A DNA stretch of 21,762 nt from CAIODY01 sp041192505 (lineage in GTDB: Bacteria; Bacteroidota; Bacteroidia; Chitinophagales; CAIODY01), in NCBI GenBank assembly GCA_041192505.1, contig JBEEMV010000273.1, positions 1 through 21,762 of the forward strand, in the 5' to 3' direction. Shown one piece after another: positions 8,295 to 15,465 of this stretch. Numbering within the stretch: the stretch's first letter is position 1; each line of letters opens with the position of its first letter. The translations under genes were made by a program, and so were the position numbers. The notes beneath the pieces are model-generated. The model worked only from the letters and a program-made list of their open reading frames with translations. It was not told where the DNA came from and did not search any database.

Positions 8295-9872
8295 ATGAAA
8301 AAAATATTTTTAATGGCTGCATGCAGCTTATTTATCTTCTCGAAAAATGTAAATGCTCAAACCGAAGCTGATGGTACAAAAGCAATGTTGAATGAAAATT
8401 TTTCAACTGCAAAAAGTATTTATGCTCCAATATTAAAAGCAAATCCAGCCGATGCTGATAAGTGGTTTAATTTGGGCGAAGCTTATTTTAAAAACGAACA
8501 ATTTGATTCGGCTAAAATTATTTACCAAGGCGGAATAGCTGCTAATCCTCGTTTTCCTGCTAATTATGTAGGCTTAGGAAAGTGTTTTTTAGTAGAAGGA
8601 AAAAAAGATGATGCACTAAAAAATTTCAATAAAGTAATTGATATGGTTAGCGGAAAGGATATTCCTACTGCTGTATTAGTTGCCAAAGGATATATATGCG
8701 ATGAAAAAAATGGAATGCCAGATTTAGCCATTGAATTAATGAAAAAGAAAATTGAGATGAATGATAAAAGTGCCAGTGCTTATGAGGCTTTAGGCGATGC
8801 TTATCTATTTAAAAATGATGGTGGTAATGCCATGACAAATTATGAAGCTGCGGTAACTAACGACCCAAAACGTTCATCAGTATTGGTTAAAATGGGGATG
8901 ATATATGTAAGAGCAAAAAATTTAGATGAAGCAGCAAAAGATTTTAATAAAGCAATTGAAATAGATGAAGCATTTCCGCCAGCTCATCGTGAATTATCTG
9001 ATTTATATTTTTTCTCGGGCAAATTTGAAAAAGCAAAAACCGAATATGATACTTATTTAAAATATGCCGACCAAACACCTGAAACAAGAGTAAGAAATGT
9101 AATTAATTTGTATAAAACCGAAAGATATGATGATGTAATAAAAGCAGCAAATACTGAACTTTCGAGCCAACCAAATAATTATAAATTATATCGTTATTTG
9201 GCTTATTCGTTGGTAAAGCAAGATAAAATGCCCGAAGCGGAATCTGCTTTTACCAATTATTTTAAATTAGTGCCAGCAGATAAAATGTTGGCTACTGATT
9301 ATTCAAACTATGTAAAAGCATTAACCAAAACTGGTAAAGATTCTATTGCAATCGTTACCATGAAGAAGGCAATGGAAGTAGATAAAAATGCCGATTTCAC
9401 AAATGATATTTTGGCTATTAATTTTAAACAAAAAAAATATAACCAAGTAATTGCCGATTATGAAGTGGCTATGAACAATGGTTATAAAGGAAATGCAAAT
9501 ACTTATTTTTATGCTTCAAGAAGTTATTATTATAATGAAAATTGGAAAATGGCAGATTCTGTAAATAAAAAAATTACAGAAATTTTACCTTCATCGCCAA
9601 GTGGTTGGTTGGGCAGGGCTCAATGTTGTATTCGTTTAGATCCTGAAAGTACATTGGGTTTGGCAAAACCATTTTATGAGAAATATTTAGAAACTGTAAA
9701 AATGGATGATGCAAAAAATAAAGGTCAGATAATAAATGCTTACAGATATTTGGCTTCGTATGCAGCCATTCAACAAAATGATAATGCAACTGCGAAAAGT
9801 TTTATTGAAAAAATATTAGTATTAGATCCTGAAGATGCACAAGCCAAAGAGGCCATGAAGGGTTTTAAATAA
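8295..9872 (+). CDS. Secreted tetratricopeptide-repeat protein
   Basis: I place the start at the ATG at 8295 (525 residues), not at the in-frame TTG at 8280, because the ATG gives a clean signal peptide (MKKIFLMAACSLFIFS, cut near NVNAQ). The mature protein is almost wholly TPR units, with repeated patterns such as ADKWFNLGEAYFKNEQFDSAK, ASAYEALGDAYLF and PPAHRELSDLYFFSGKFEKA. TPR arrays bind partner proteins, here in the periplasm. It is the last gene of the pgk/TonB-domain/PstS-like group and a strong terminator follows. The partner may be encoded in the same operon, but that is inference. Confidence 0.88.
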   Translation: MKKIFLMAACSLFIFSKNVNAQTEADGTKAMLNENFSTAKSIYAPILKANPADADKWFNLGEAYFKNEQFDSAKIIYQGGIAANPRFPANYVGLGKCFLVEGKKDDALKNFNKVIDMVSGKDIPTAVLVAKGYICDEKNGMPDLAIELMKKKIEMNDKSASAYEALGDAYLFKNDGGNAMTNYEAAVTNDPKRSSVLVKMGMIYVRAKNLDEAAKDFNKAIEIDEAFPPAHRELSDLYFFSGKFEKAKTEYDTYLKYADQTPETRVRNVINLYKTERYDDVIKAANTELSSQPNNYKLYRYLAYSLVKQDKMPEAESAFTNYFKLVPADKMLATDYSNYVKALTKTGKDSIAIVTMKKAMEVDKNADFTNDILAINFKQKKYNQVIADYEVAMNNGYKGNANTYFYASRSYYYNENWKMADSVNKKITEILPSSPSGWLGRAQCCIRLDPESTLGLAKPFYEKYLETVKMDDAKNKGQIINAYRYLASYAAIQQNDNATAKSFIEKILVLDPEDAQAKEAMKGFK

Positions 9873-9895
9873 TAAAAGATATTTATCATACTTCA

Positions 9896-9936
9896 AAAAA
9901 AACAGGCAAGTTCAGAAGAGCTTGCCTGTTTTTTTT
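9896..9936 (+). terminator. Rho-independent terminator after the TPR gene
   Basis: The arms AAAAACAGGCAAG (ending 9910) and CTTGCCTGTTTTT (from 9921) are perfectly complementary, with a 10-base loop and a run of eight T. It ends the pgk-to-TPR transcript. Its stem is nearly the same as two minus-strand terminators at 11935-11970 and 12636-12670. Confidence 0.9.
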
Positions 9937-10030
9937 ATTCATATACTAACAACTTTTGATTTTAGTTATAGCTATAAAATGTAATCTATATAAATTTATC
10001 TTATTGTATTAGTACCTCAATAAAATTGAT

Positions 10031-10056
10031 TTTGATTTTAAACTATTTAAAATTTG
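10031..10056 (+). promoter_or_regulatory. Possible promoter for the beta-barrel gene
   Basis: TTTG at 10031-10034 is followed 14 bases later by AAAATTTG at 10049-10056, one base off the TAnnTTTG -7 consensus. This would leave a leader of about 45 bases before the ATG at 10110. Spacing and match are slightly off, so confidence is low. Confidence 0.3.
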
Positions 10057-10109
10057 ATAAGTCAGACCTATCACATAATTAAATATTTTAACCTAAAACA
10101 ATTACACAC

Positions 10110-10823
10110 ATGAAAAAAAATCTTCTTTTAATTGTATTATTTATTTGTACACAAATAGGATTTGCACAAACCAAAAACAAGAAATTTAATATTACAGGTG
10201 GTGGTTTCATTCAACATTACAATGGGAATTTGGGCAATAGTTTTTTCCAATTTAAAACTGTTTGTTTTGCTGGCACAAGAGCAAATCTTAATACCTATTT
10301 AAATCATTCATTCGATGCTTCAGTTGGATTTTCAATTGGTCATTTTGGTTATGTGGCTACTCAAAAAGACATAGAGCGAACAGCAAACATTAAATTAAGA
10401 TGCCCTGGATGTGCTGAGTTTAAAGGTATGGGCGAACTTCGTTCATTAATGACCTCGGCTAATGTATCCATTACTTACAAATTTGCAAATGGATATTTAT
10501 TAAATGAAAATTCAAAATTTTCACCTTACATATATGCAGGTGCAGGTATAAATTATTTATCGGATGTAATGAAACGAAATTGTGTAAATGCTGGGACGAA
10601 TTATTCTGCTAATATGGGTGCAGGCATAAAATATAATATTACCGACCGAATTAATGTAGGCTATAATTTAGGGATAGGTTATTTTTTAACAAAAAAGGTT
10701 TATTTAGTAAATGAAATAACCCCTAACGCTGAGCAAACAGCACCAGATGCTGATGATATTAAATTTGAAAAGCGTAAAGATATGTATATGCAAAATTCGC
10801 TAATGGTGGGTTATAATTTCTGA
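10110..10823 (+). CDS. Small outer membrane beta-barrel protein
   Basis: This 237-residue protein has a signal peptide (about 1-20, ending GFAQ), then alternating amphipathic strands typical of an eight-strand outer membrane barrel: FSPYIYAGAGINYLS, ANMGAGIKYNITDRINVGYNLG, and a last strand SLMVGYNF ending in phenylalanine, the usual signal for outer membrane insertion. A CPGC motif lies at residues 98-101, in what should be a surface loop, with another cysteine at 52. I do not recognise a specific family beyond general porin/OmpA-like barrels. A terminator follows 30 bases after the stop, so it is probably transcribed alone. Confidence 0.75.
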   Translation: MKKNLLLIVLFICTQIGFAQTKNKKFNITGGGFIQHYNGNLGNSFFQFKTVCFAGTRANLNTYLNHSFDASVGFSIGHFGYVATQKDIERTANIKLRCPGCAEFKGMGELRSLMTSANVSITYKFANGYLLNENSKFSPYIYAGAGINYLSDVMKRNCVNAGTNYSANMGAGIKYNITDRINVGYNLGIGYFLTKKVYLVNEITPNAEQTAPDADDIKFEKRKDMYMQNSLMVGYNF

Positions 10824-10852
10824 TTTTATAAAAACTAAGTCATGATAATGAT

Positions 10853-10889
10853 AATAAGGCGAACCAATTTTGTTCGCCTTATTTATTTT
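10853..10889 (+). terminator. Rho-independent terminator after the beta-barrel gene
   Basis: The arms AATAAGGCGAAC (10853-10864) and GTTCGCCTTATT (10872-10883) pair perfectly over 12 bp with a 7-base loop, followed by TATTTT. Confidence 0.8.
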
Positions 10890-11026
10890 GCTTAAGCTAA
10901 TCTTTACTCTCAGATCTTATTAAATTTTGTGTAAACTTGAAACTCTGAGGCGATTAAACTTTTCAGAAATAATAAAGTCATACCCTGACTTAAATTAATT
11001 TTAAATCCTTAAACCCATATACACAC

Positions 11027-11083
11027 ATGAAAAAATCTACTCTTCATTTTAATATTCTAAATTGTTTTTATAATTTTAATTAA
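11027..11083 (+). CDS. Possible 18-codon leader ORF
   Basis: An ATG AAA AAA start at 11027 opens 18 codons that end with a TAA whose last base is the A of the next gene's ATG (TAATG). Its upstream 52 bases resemble those before the beta-barrel gene at 10110 (both have AAGTCA about 51 bases ahead and ACACACATGAAAAAA at the start). It may be a translated leader coupled to the lipoprotein gene, a remnant of a duplicated gene start, or chance. Confidence 0.3.
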   Translation: MKKSTLHFNILNCFYNFN

Positions 11084-11802
11084 TGAATCGCTTCATATTT
11101 ACAATATTAATTAGTTTGACTTTGATTTGGGTAATGGCTTGTTTTAAACCCAAACATGAAGATATTCTATTTCCATTGCATATAAATCTCAGTGGCAATG
11201 TTAACAGTTTTTGCGATTCAACCCCAATTGATAATTCAACTATTTGTTTAACTTTTCATTGTCAAATCAGAAGTAATTTTGACAACTCATTATATGATGA
11301 AACTAAATCTTATTATTTTAACCCTACTGACAAAAATGGTTTTTTCAGCTTCCAAAAAGATACTATTTTGGTTAATTGTGTCAGTATCAGCAACCCAGTA
11401 ATCCACATTCAAAAGCAATATTATTTAGATCACCTTGTTTTGAATAATACAAACCAGCAAAATATTCACTTTTATGCTTTTCCATATTGCAAGGCAATAT
11501 TTTATAATTGTAGCAATCTGCTTGTTGATTCTAATTTAGTAAGTTGGTGGTCATCAGGCACTCCTTTACAGCCTATTTATTTACATCCATCCTCAATCAG
11601 AGACTCGTCACTGAGCAACAGAATTGATGTAATATTCTCTACCATTCCAATTGGTAATCACGACTCTTTGTTTTCACTCAATCCAATAAAATTTAAAACA
11701 TGGTATACCTATGAGACGAAAAAGAAAATCGGTAGTAGCATTACTTTTGTAAAAGATTCTTTTTTTACAGGCTGTCAATTAACTAATAAAATTTACTTCT
11801 GA
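11083..11802 (+). CDS. Lipoprotein of unknown function
   Basis: This 239-residue protein starts with a lipoprotein signal: hydrophobic residues 4-17 and a lipobox VMAC with Cys20. After the lipid anchor the sequence LHINLSGNVNSFCDSTPIDN looks like the start of a transthyretin/carboxypeptidase-regulatory-like beta domain (gap in most of the usual motifs), followed by strand-rich sequence with several cysteines. I recognise no family. It is preceded by a short ORF that overlaps its start codon, and about 100 bases of AT-rich sequence lead up to that. I see no terminator hairpin just after it; the convergent toxin-antitoxin operon ends nearby. Confidence 0.7.
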   Translation: MNRFIFTILISLTLIWVMACFKPKHEDILFPLHINLSGNVNSFCDSTPIDNSTICLTFHCQIRSNFDNSLYDETKSYYFNPTDKNGFFSFQKDTILVNCVSISNPVIHIQKQYYLDHLVLNNTNQQNIHFYAFPYCKAIFYNCSNLLVDSNLVSWWSSGTPLQPIYLHPSSIRDSSLSNRIDVIFSTIPIGNHDSLFSLNPIKFKTWYTYETKKKIGSSITFVKDSFFTGCQLTNKIYF

Positions 11803-11934
11803 TTTACCTTATAATCCTTATTAAATTTACCCTGCGTCTATTCTACTGAAACTTCGGTTCAAAGTTGCAACAAACCCAAGTGTAAAGCGACTTACGACAA
11901 GCTTTTACTTTTTGGAATATTGAGTATGCCGTAA

Positions 11935-11970
11935 AAAAACAGACAAGCCTTTTCGAACTTACCTTTTTTT
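11935..11970 (-). terminator. Terminator beyond the toxin gene, homologous to the clpB terminator
   Basis: Read on the minus strand, GGTAAG and CTTGTC pair through two G-U pairs around a 10-base loop and are followed by TGTTTTTTT. The 24-base core at 11940-11963 differs from the clpB terminator core (12641-12664) at only three bases. It probably ends the toxin-antitoxin transcript. Confidence 0.6.
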
Positions 11971-12018
11971 CATTAGCACATTAGCATATTATCACATCAG
12001 TACATTATTATCTCATCA
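11971..12018. repeat. Degenerate 8-bp tandem repeat
   Basis: Six units of eight bases follow each other: CATTAGCA, CATTAGCA, TATTATCA, CATCAGTA, CATTATTA, TCTCATCA. The last units run into the displaced copy of the clpB end. The first two are identical; the rest are drifted or chance matches. Confidence 0.45.
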
Positions 12019-12051
12019 CCACCAATCCATCAAACACATCCACCAACAAAG
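12008..12051 (-). repeat. Displaced copy of the clpB 3' end
   Basis: These 44 bases match the end of clpB at 12712-12755 with one difference (T at 12016 against C at 12720). Read on the minus strand they encode LLVDVFDGLVVMR and a TAA stop, against LLVDVFDGLVVVR in clpB. The copy starts 8 bases beyond the toxin stop codon and has no start codon of its own. Together with the copy inside clpB it flanks the toxin-antitoxin operon as a direct repeat with a 704-base period. Confidence 0.9.
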
Positions 12052-12059
12052 TTTTTGGT

Positions 12060-12389
12060 TTATTCAGGTATAAATTTTAAAAGAGATTCTAAATCAGATG
12101 AAGGAATATTTTCATGTTCTGATTTGTCGTAAATGGTAAGTAAATAAACAGCCGTTTGCTTTATTTGAAAATAAGTAATTACTCTGGCACCACCACTTTT
12201 CCCTTTGTCTTTTGAAGCAATTGCAATTCTAATTTTGAAACAATGATTGCCAATGGATGTACCTTGTTCGGGGTTGTTTTTGAGTGATTGAACTAATTCA
12301 AAATACTCTGTTTTTAACGAAGGATATTTCTTCACCAAGCGTTTGAGTTCTTTTTCAAACTTTGGTATAGTAATTATTCTATAGCTCAT
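12060..12389 (-). CDS. RelE/ParE-superfamily toxin of a type II toxin-antitoxin pair
   Basis: The 109-residue protein fits the RelE/ParE fold: N-terminal helices (PKFEKELKRLVKKYPSLKTEY), a short NNPEQGTSIG turn, then the sheet with CFKIRIAIASKDKGKSGGARVITYF and VYLLTIYDKSEHENI. The SGGARVI strand and the C-terminal YDKSE segment are typical of a Bacteroidota/cyanobacterial branch of this superfamily. Members usually cleave mRNA at the ribosome or, in the ParE branch, poison gyrase; the sequence does not decide which. Its ATG overlaps the antitoxin stop by 11 bases, which suggests translational coupling. Both genes lie between two copies of the clpB end. Confidence 0.88.
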   Translation of the reverse strand: MSYRIITIPKFEKELKRLVKKYPSLKTEYFELVQSLKNNPEQGTSIGNHCFKIRIAIASKDKGKSGGARVITYFQIKQTAVYLLTIYDKSEHENIPSSDLESLLKFIPE

Positions 12390-12585
12390 TGAAAATATCT
12401 TCGGCGTTTCTACCTTTTAATTTTCCAGCTTTAATTAATTTCATTTCTTCTACCGCCTCTTTTACATCTTTTAATACTTTGGCTTTATAAGGAGAAAGTA
12501 ATTCTGTTTTTACATAGTTCAAGCCATTCAGCACTTCAAGTAATGAAGCTGCTTTGCTGTCCTTAACATCTAATAATACTTTCAT
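12379..12585 (-). CDS. Antitoxin of the RelE/ParE-type pair
   Basis: I set the start at the ATG at 12585 (68 residues, MKVLLDVKDSKAAS). The longer open frame to 12681 would translate the clpB terminator hairpin and cross the promoter at 12606-12633, so it is not real. The protein has an N-terminal beta strand and helix, and a basic and acidic helical C-terminus (KAKVLKDVKEAVEEMKLIKAG, then GRNAEDIFNEL), the part that usually wraps the toxin. I see no obvious helix-turn-helix. It precedes the toxin, as is normal for type II pairs, and presumably both neutralises the toxin and autoregulates. Confidence 0.85.
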   Translation of the reverse strand: MKVLLDVKDSKAASLLEVLNGLNYVKTELLSPYKAKVLKDVKEAVEEMKLIKAGKLKGRNAEDIFNEL

Positions 12586-12605
12586 CGGAAATAATTTTTG
12601 TAGAG

Positions 12606-12633
12606 CAAAGATAAATAAAAACTCATTTACAAA
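12606..12633 (-). promoter_or_regulatory. Promoter of the toxin-antitoxin operon
   Basis: On the minus strand TTTG (12633-12630) is followed after 16 bases by TATCTTTG (12613-12606), a full match to the Bacteroidota -33/-7 consensus TTTG / TAnnTTTG. Transcription would start near 12600, about 15 bases before the antitoxin ATG, and immediately after the clpB terminator. Confidence 0.55.
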
Positions 12634-12635
12634 AT

Positions 12636-12670
12636 AAAAACAGGCAAGCCCTTTCGAACTTGCCAGTTTT
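12636..12670 (-). terminator. Rho-independent terminator of clpB
   Basis: Read on the minus strand, AAAAC-T-GGCAAG and CTTGCC-T-GTTTT pair around a 10-base loop, with a T-run. It lies 47 bases after the clpB end; the homologous hairpin at 11940-11963 lies 44 bases from the displaced clpB end. Confidence 0.85.
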
Positions 12671-12711
12671 ACTTTTATCACTTTAAGAACTTGATAAACT
12701 TTACAAACTGT

Positions 12712-15303
12712 TTATCTCACCACCACCAATCCATCAAACACATCCACCAACAAAGGTTTGCTCTTATCAATTTTGCCTTCCAAAATTCTTCTGCTTAAAG
12801 CATTTGTAATTTCTTTTTGAATTAATCGTTTCAAAGGTCGTGCGCCAAATTGAGGCTCGAAGCCATTTTCAGCCAAATAATTCAAAGCGTAATCGGTTAA
12901 TTCCAATTGCAAATCTTGCTCGGCTAATTTCTTTTTCAAATCAGCCAATTGTATTTCGATGATGTGTTTAATTTCCGATTTCAACAATGGTTTAAAAACT
13001 AAAATTTCATCCACTCTGTTTAAAAATTCAGGTCGCAATGTTGCTTTCAACAACAACATAATTTCTGATTTAGTAGCCTCGTAAGCCTTTTGTATAGCGG
13101 CTTCATCTTCTACCTTTTCAAAGTTTTCTTGAATGATATTGCTACCCAAATTGCTCGTCATGATGATAATGGTGTTTTTGAAATTCACCGTTCTGCCTTT
13201 GTTATCGGTCAATCGTCCATCATCTAAAACTTGTAGCAAAATATTAAAAACATCAGGATGTGCTTTTTCAATTTCATCCAAAAGCACCACTGAATAAGGC
13301 TTTCGGCGAACTGCTTCGGTTAATTGTCCACCTTCATCATAACCCACATAACCCGGAGGAGCACCAACCAAGCGGCTTACAGCATGTTTCTCTTGATATT
13401 CACTCATGTCAATTCGGGTCATCATCGTTTCATCATCAAACAAATATTCGGCTAATGCTTTTGCCAATTCTGTTTTGCCCACACCTGTTGAACCCAAGAA
13501 AATAAACGAGCCAATTGGTTTTTTCAAATCGTTCAAACCTGCTCTGCTACGGCGAATGGCATCAGCCACAGCCACAATTGCTTCATCTTGCCCCACAACA
13601 CGTTTGTGCAATTCATCTTCTAAATGCAATAATTTTTCACGTTCGCTTTGCAACATTTTTGAAACAGGAATGCCCGTTGCTTTCGCAACACTTTCGGCAA
13701 TATCTTCGGCATCCACTTCTTCTTTCAACATTCTTTTGCCGCTATCCAATTTTTCTAAATCCAATTCTAATTGATGTTGCTTGCCTTCTGTTTCTTTTAT
13801 TTTTCCATAACGAATTTCTGCAACCCTGCCATAGTCGCCACTTCGCTCGGCTTGTTCGGCTTCAAATTTAAATGTTTCAATTTCTTTTTTCGATTGTTGA
13901 ATGGCATCCACAATCTTTTTTTCGTTTTGCCATTTCGCTTTCAACGAATCTCTTTCGGCAGAAAAATTGGCGATAGATTCATTCAGCTCTTTTAATTTTT
14001 TATCGTCTTTTTCTCTTTTGATTGCCTCTCTTTCAATTTCTAACTGACGAATTTTTCGTTCCAATTCATCCAACTCTTCGGGCAACGAATCCATCTCTAA
14101 TCGAAGCTTGGCGGCACTTTCATCCATCAAGTCAATTGCTTTATCAGGTAAAAATCTATCGGTGATATATCTGCTTGATAATTCCACGGCAGCAATAATT
14201 GCTTCATCTTTTATGCGAACTTTATGATGCGTTTCATATCTTTCTTTCAATCCACGAAGAATTGAAATCGCATCTTCGTTGGTTGGTTCATCAATGAAAA
14301 CCTTTTGGAATCGGCGTTCTAAGGCTTTATCTTTTTCAAAATATTTTTGATACTCATTTAAAGTAGTTGCACCAACGGCTCTTAATTCGCCACGAGCCAA
14401 CGCAGGTTTTAAAATATTTGCCGCATCCATTGCGCCCTCTGTTGCACCAGCACCAACGAGTGTGTGGATTTCATCAATAAACAAAATGATGTTGCCATCG
14501 CTTTCGGTAACTTCTTTCACCACCGCTTTTAATCGTTCTTCAAACTCACCACGATATTTTGCGCCAGCCATTAATGCGCCCATATCCAATGCGTAAATTA
14601 TTTTTCCTTTCAAATTTTCAGGAATATCGCCATTCACAATTCTATGTGCAATGCCTTCTGCAATAGCTGTTTTGCCCACACCAGGTTCGCCAACTAATAT
14701 CGGATTGTTCTTTGTTCTTCGTGATAAAATATGCAGCGTTCTACGGATTTCTTCATCACGACCAATCACTGGGTCGAGCTTTCCTGCGGCTGCTAACTCG
14801 TTTAAATTTTTTGCGTACTTCTGTAAGGAATTGTACTGTGCATCAGCGTTTTGAGAAGATACGGTGCTGCCTTTTCGCAAATCTAAAATCGCAGTTTTTA
14901 AATTCTTTTCGTTCAGTCCTTCTTCTTTCAACAGCTTGGAAACCGCATCATTAGTGGATAACAAGCCCAACAATAAATGTTCAACGCTTACAAACTCATC
15001 TTTAAAATCTTTCAAAAAAGAATTTGATTTCATCAAAACGGAATTCAAATCTCTTGATAATGCTTGTCCGCCTTCGGTTGAAGTAGTGGGTAATTTATTC
15101 ACCAAATCTTGATTTCGTTTTTCAATCGAAACAATATTGGCGTTGTTTTTTTTCAACAAATATTCCATCGTGTCTTCACTTTCAGTGAGCAAAGCATCGA
15201 GCAAATGCGAAGTTTCAATTTGCGGATTTTTTAAGTTGAAAGCCTCTTGCTGTGCGGCTTGCACCACTTCTTGAGCTTTGATGGTAAAGTTGTTTAGATT
15301 CAT
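12712..15303 (-). CDS. clpB: ATP-dependent chaperone ClpB
   Basis: This 863-residue Hsp100 disaggregase works with DnaK to pull apart aggregated proteins in the cytoplasm. The double-Clp N domain covers about 1-145. NBD1 has Walker A GEPGVGKT (205-212), Walker B IILFIDEIH (272-280) and pore loop KYRGEF (249-254). The coiled-coil middle domain, diagnostic for ClpB against ClpA/ClpC, covers about 405-525 and is rich in Lys/Glu. NBD2 has Walker A GSTGVGKT (604-611), pore loop GYVGYDEG (651-658), Walker B VVLLDEIEKAH and the sensor 2 motif GARPLKR. Length is normal. The last 44 bases are duplicated 704 bases away beyond a toxin-antitoxin pair. Heat-shock control is likely but not readable here. 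Confidence 0.98.
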   Translation of the reverse strand: MNLNNFTIKAQEVVQAAQQEAFNLKNPQIETSHLLDALLTESEDTMEYLLKKNNANIVSIEKRNQDLVNKLPTTSTEGGQALSRDLNSVLMKSNSFLKDFKDEFVSVEHLLLGLLSTNDAVSKLLKEEGLNEKNLKTAILDLRKGSTVSSQNADAQYNSLQKYAKNLNELAAAGKLDPVIGRDEEIRRTLHILSRRTKNNPILVGEPGVGKTAIAEGIAHRIVNGDIPENLKGKIIYALDMGALMAGAKYRGEFEERLKAVVKEVTESDGNIILFIDEIHTLVGAGATEGAMDAANILKPALARGELRAVGATTLNEYQKYFEKDKALERRFQKVFIDEPTNEDAISILRGLKERYETHHKVRIKDEAIIAAVELSSRYITDRFLPDKAIDLMDESAAKLRLEMDSLPEELDELERKIRQLEIEREAIKREKDDKKLKELNESIANFSAERDSLKAKWQNEKKIVDAIQQSKKEIETFKFEAEQAERSGDYGRVAEIRYGKIKETEGKQHQLELDLEKLDSGKRMLKEEVDAEDIAESVAKATGIPVSKMLQSEREKLLHLEDELHKRVVGQDEAIVAVADAIRRSRAGLNDLKKPIGSFIFLGSTGVGKTELAKALAEYLFDDETMMTRIDMSEYQEKHAVSRLVGAPPGYVGYDEGGQLTEAVRRKPYSVVLLDEIEKAHPDVFNILLQVLDDGRLTDNKGRTVNFKNTIIIMTSNLGSNIIQENFEKVEDEAAIQKAYEATKSEIMLLLKATLRPEFLNRVDEILVFKPLLKSEIKHIIEIQLADLKKKLAEQDLQLELTDYALNYLAENGFEPQFGARPLKRLIQKEITNALSRRILEGKIDKSKPLLVDVFDGLVVVR

Positions 15304-15373
15304 AGTACTTAGATATTAGTATTGAGATATTAGATTGAAAATTTGATAAGTGGATTTAAAAACTGAATTGTCT

Positions 15374-15381
15374 CAAATCTA
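15374..15381 (-). promoter_or_regulatory. Possible -7 element for clpB
   Basis: On the minus strand TAGATTTG matches TAnnTTTG, 70 bases before the clpB ATG. It lies in a direct repeat of AGATTTGAG (15372-15380 and 15386-15394). No TTTG at the normal -33 distance is seen, so this is weak. Confidence 0.3.
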
Positions 15382-15465
15382 AATACTCAAATCTCGTATG
15401 TCTTTCCGCAACAAACTAACCATTTAATTTAACAAGAAAGAATGACAGAAATCATAGAGTGAAAA

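Noticed and set aside
11803..12059. Insertion sequence or integrase remnant next to the duplicated clpB end
   Set aside because: No transposase or recombinase coding traces and no terminal inverted repeats were seen in this gap.
12586..12681. N-terminal extension of the antitoxin frame
   Set aside because: It translates the clpB terminator hairpin and the operon promoter; the ATG at 12585 fits the family length.
13260..15112. Several plus-strand open frames
   Set aside because: They are antisense to clpB, whose domains are fully intact; their products look like no protein family.
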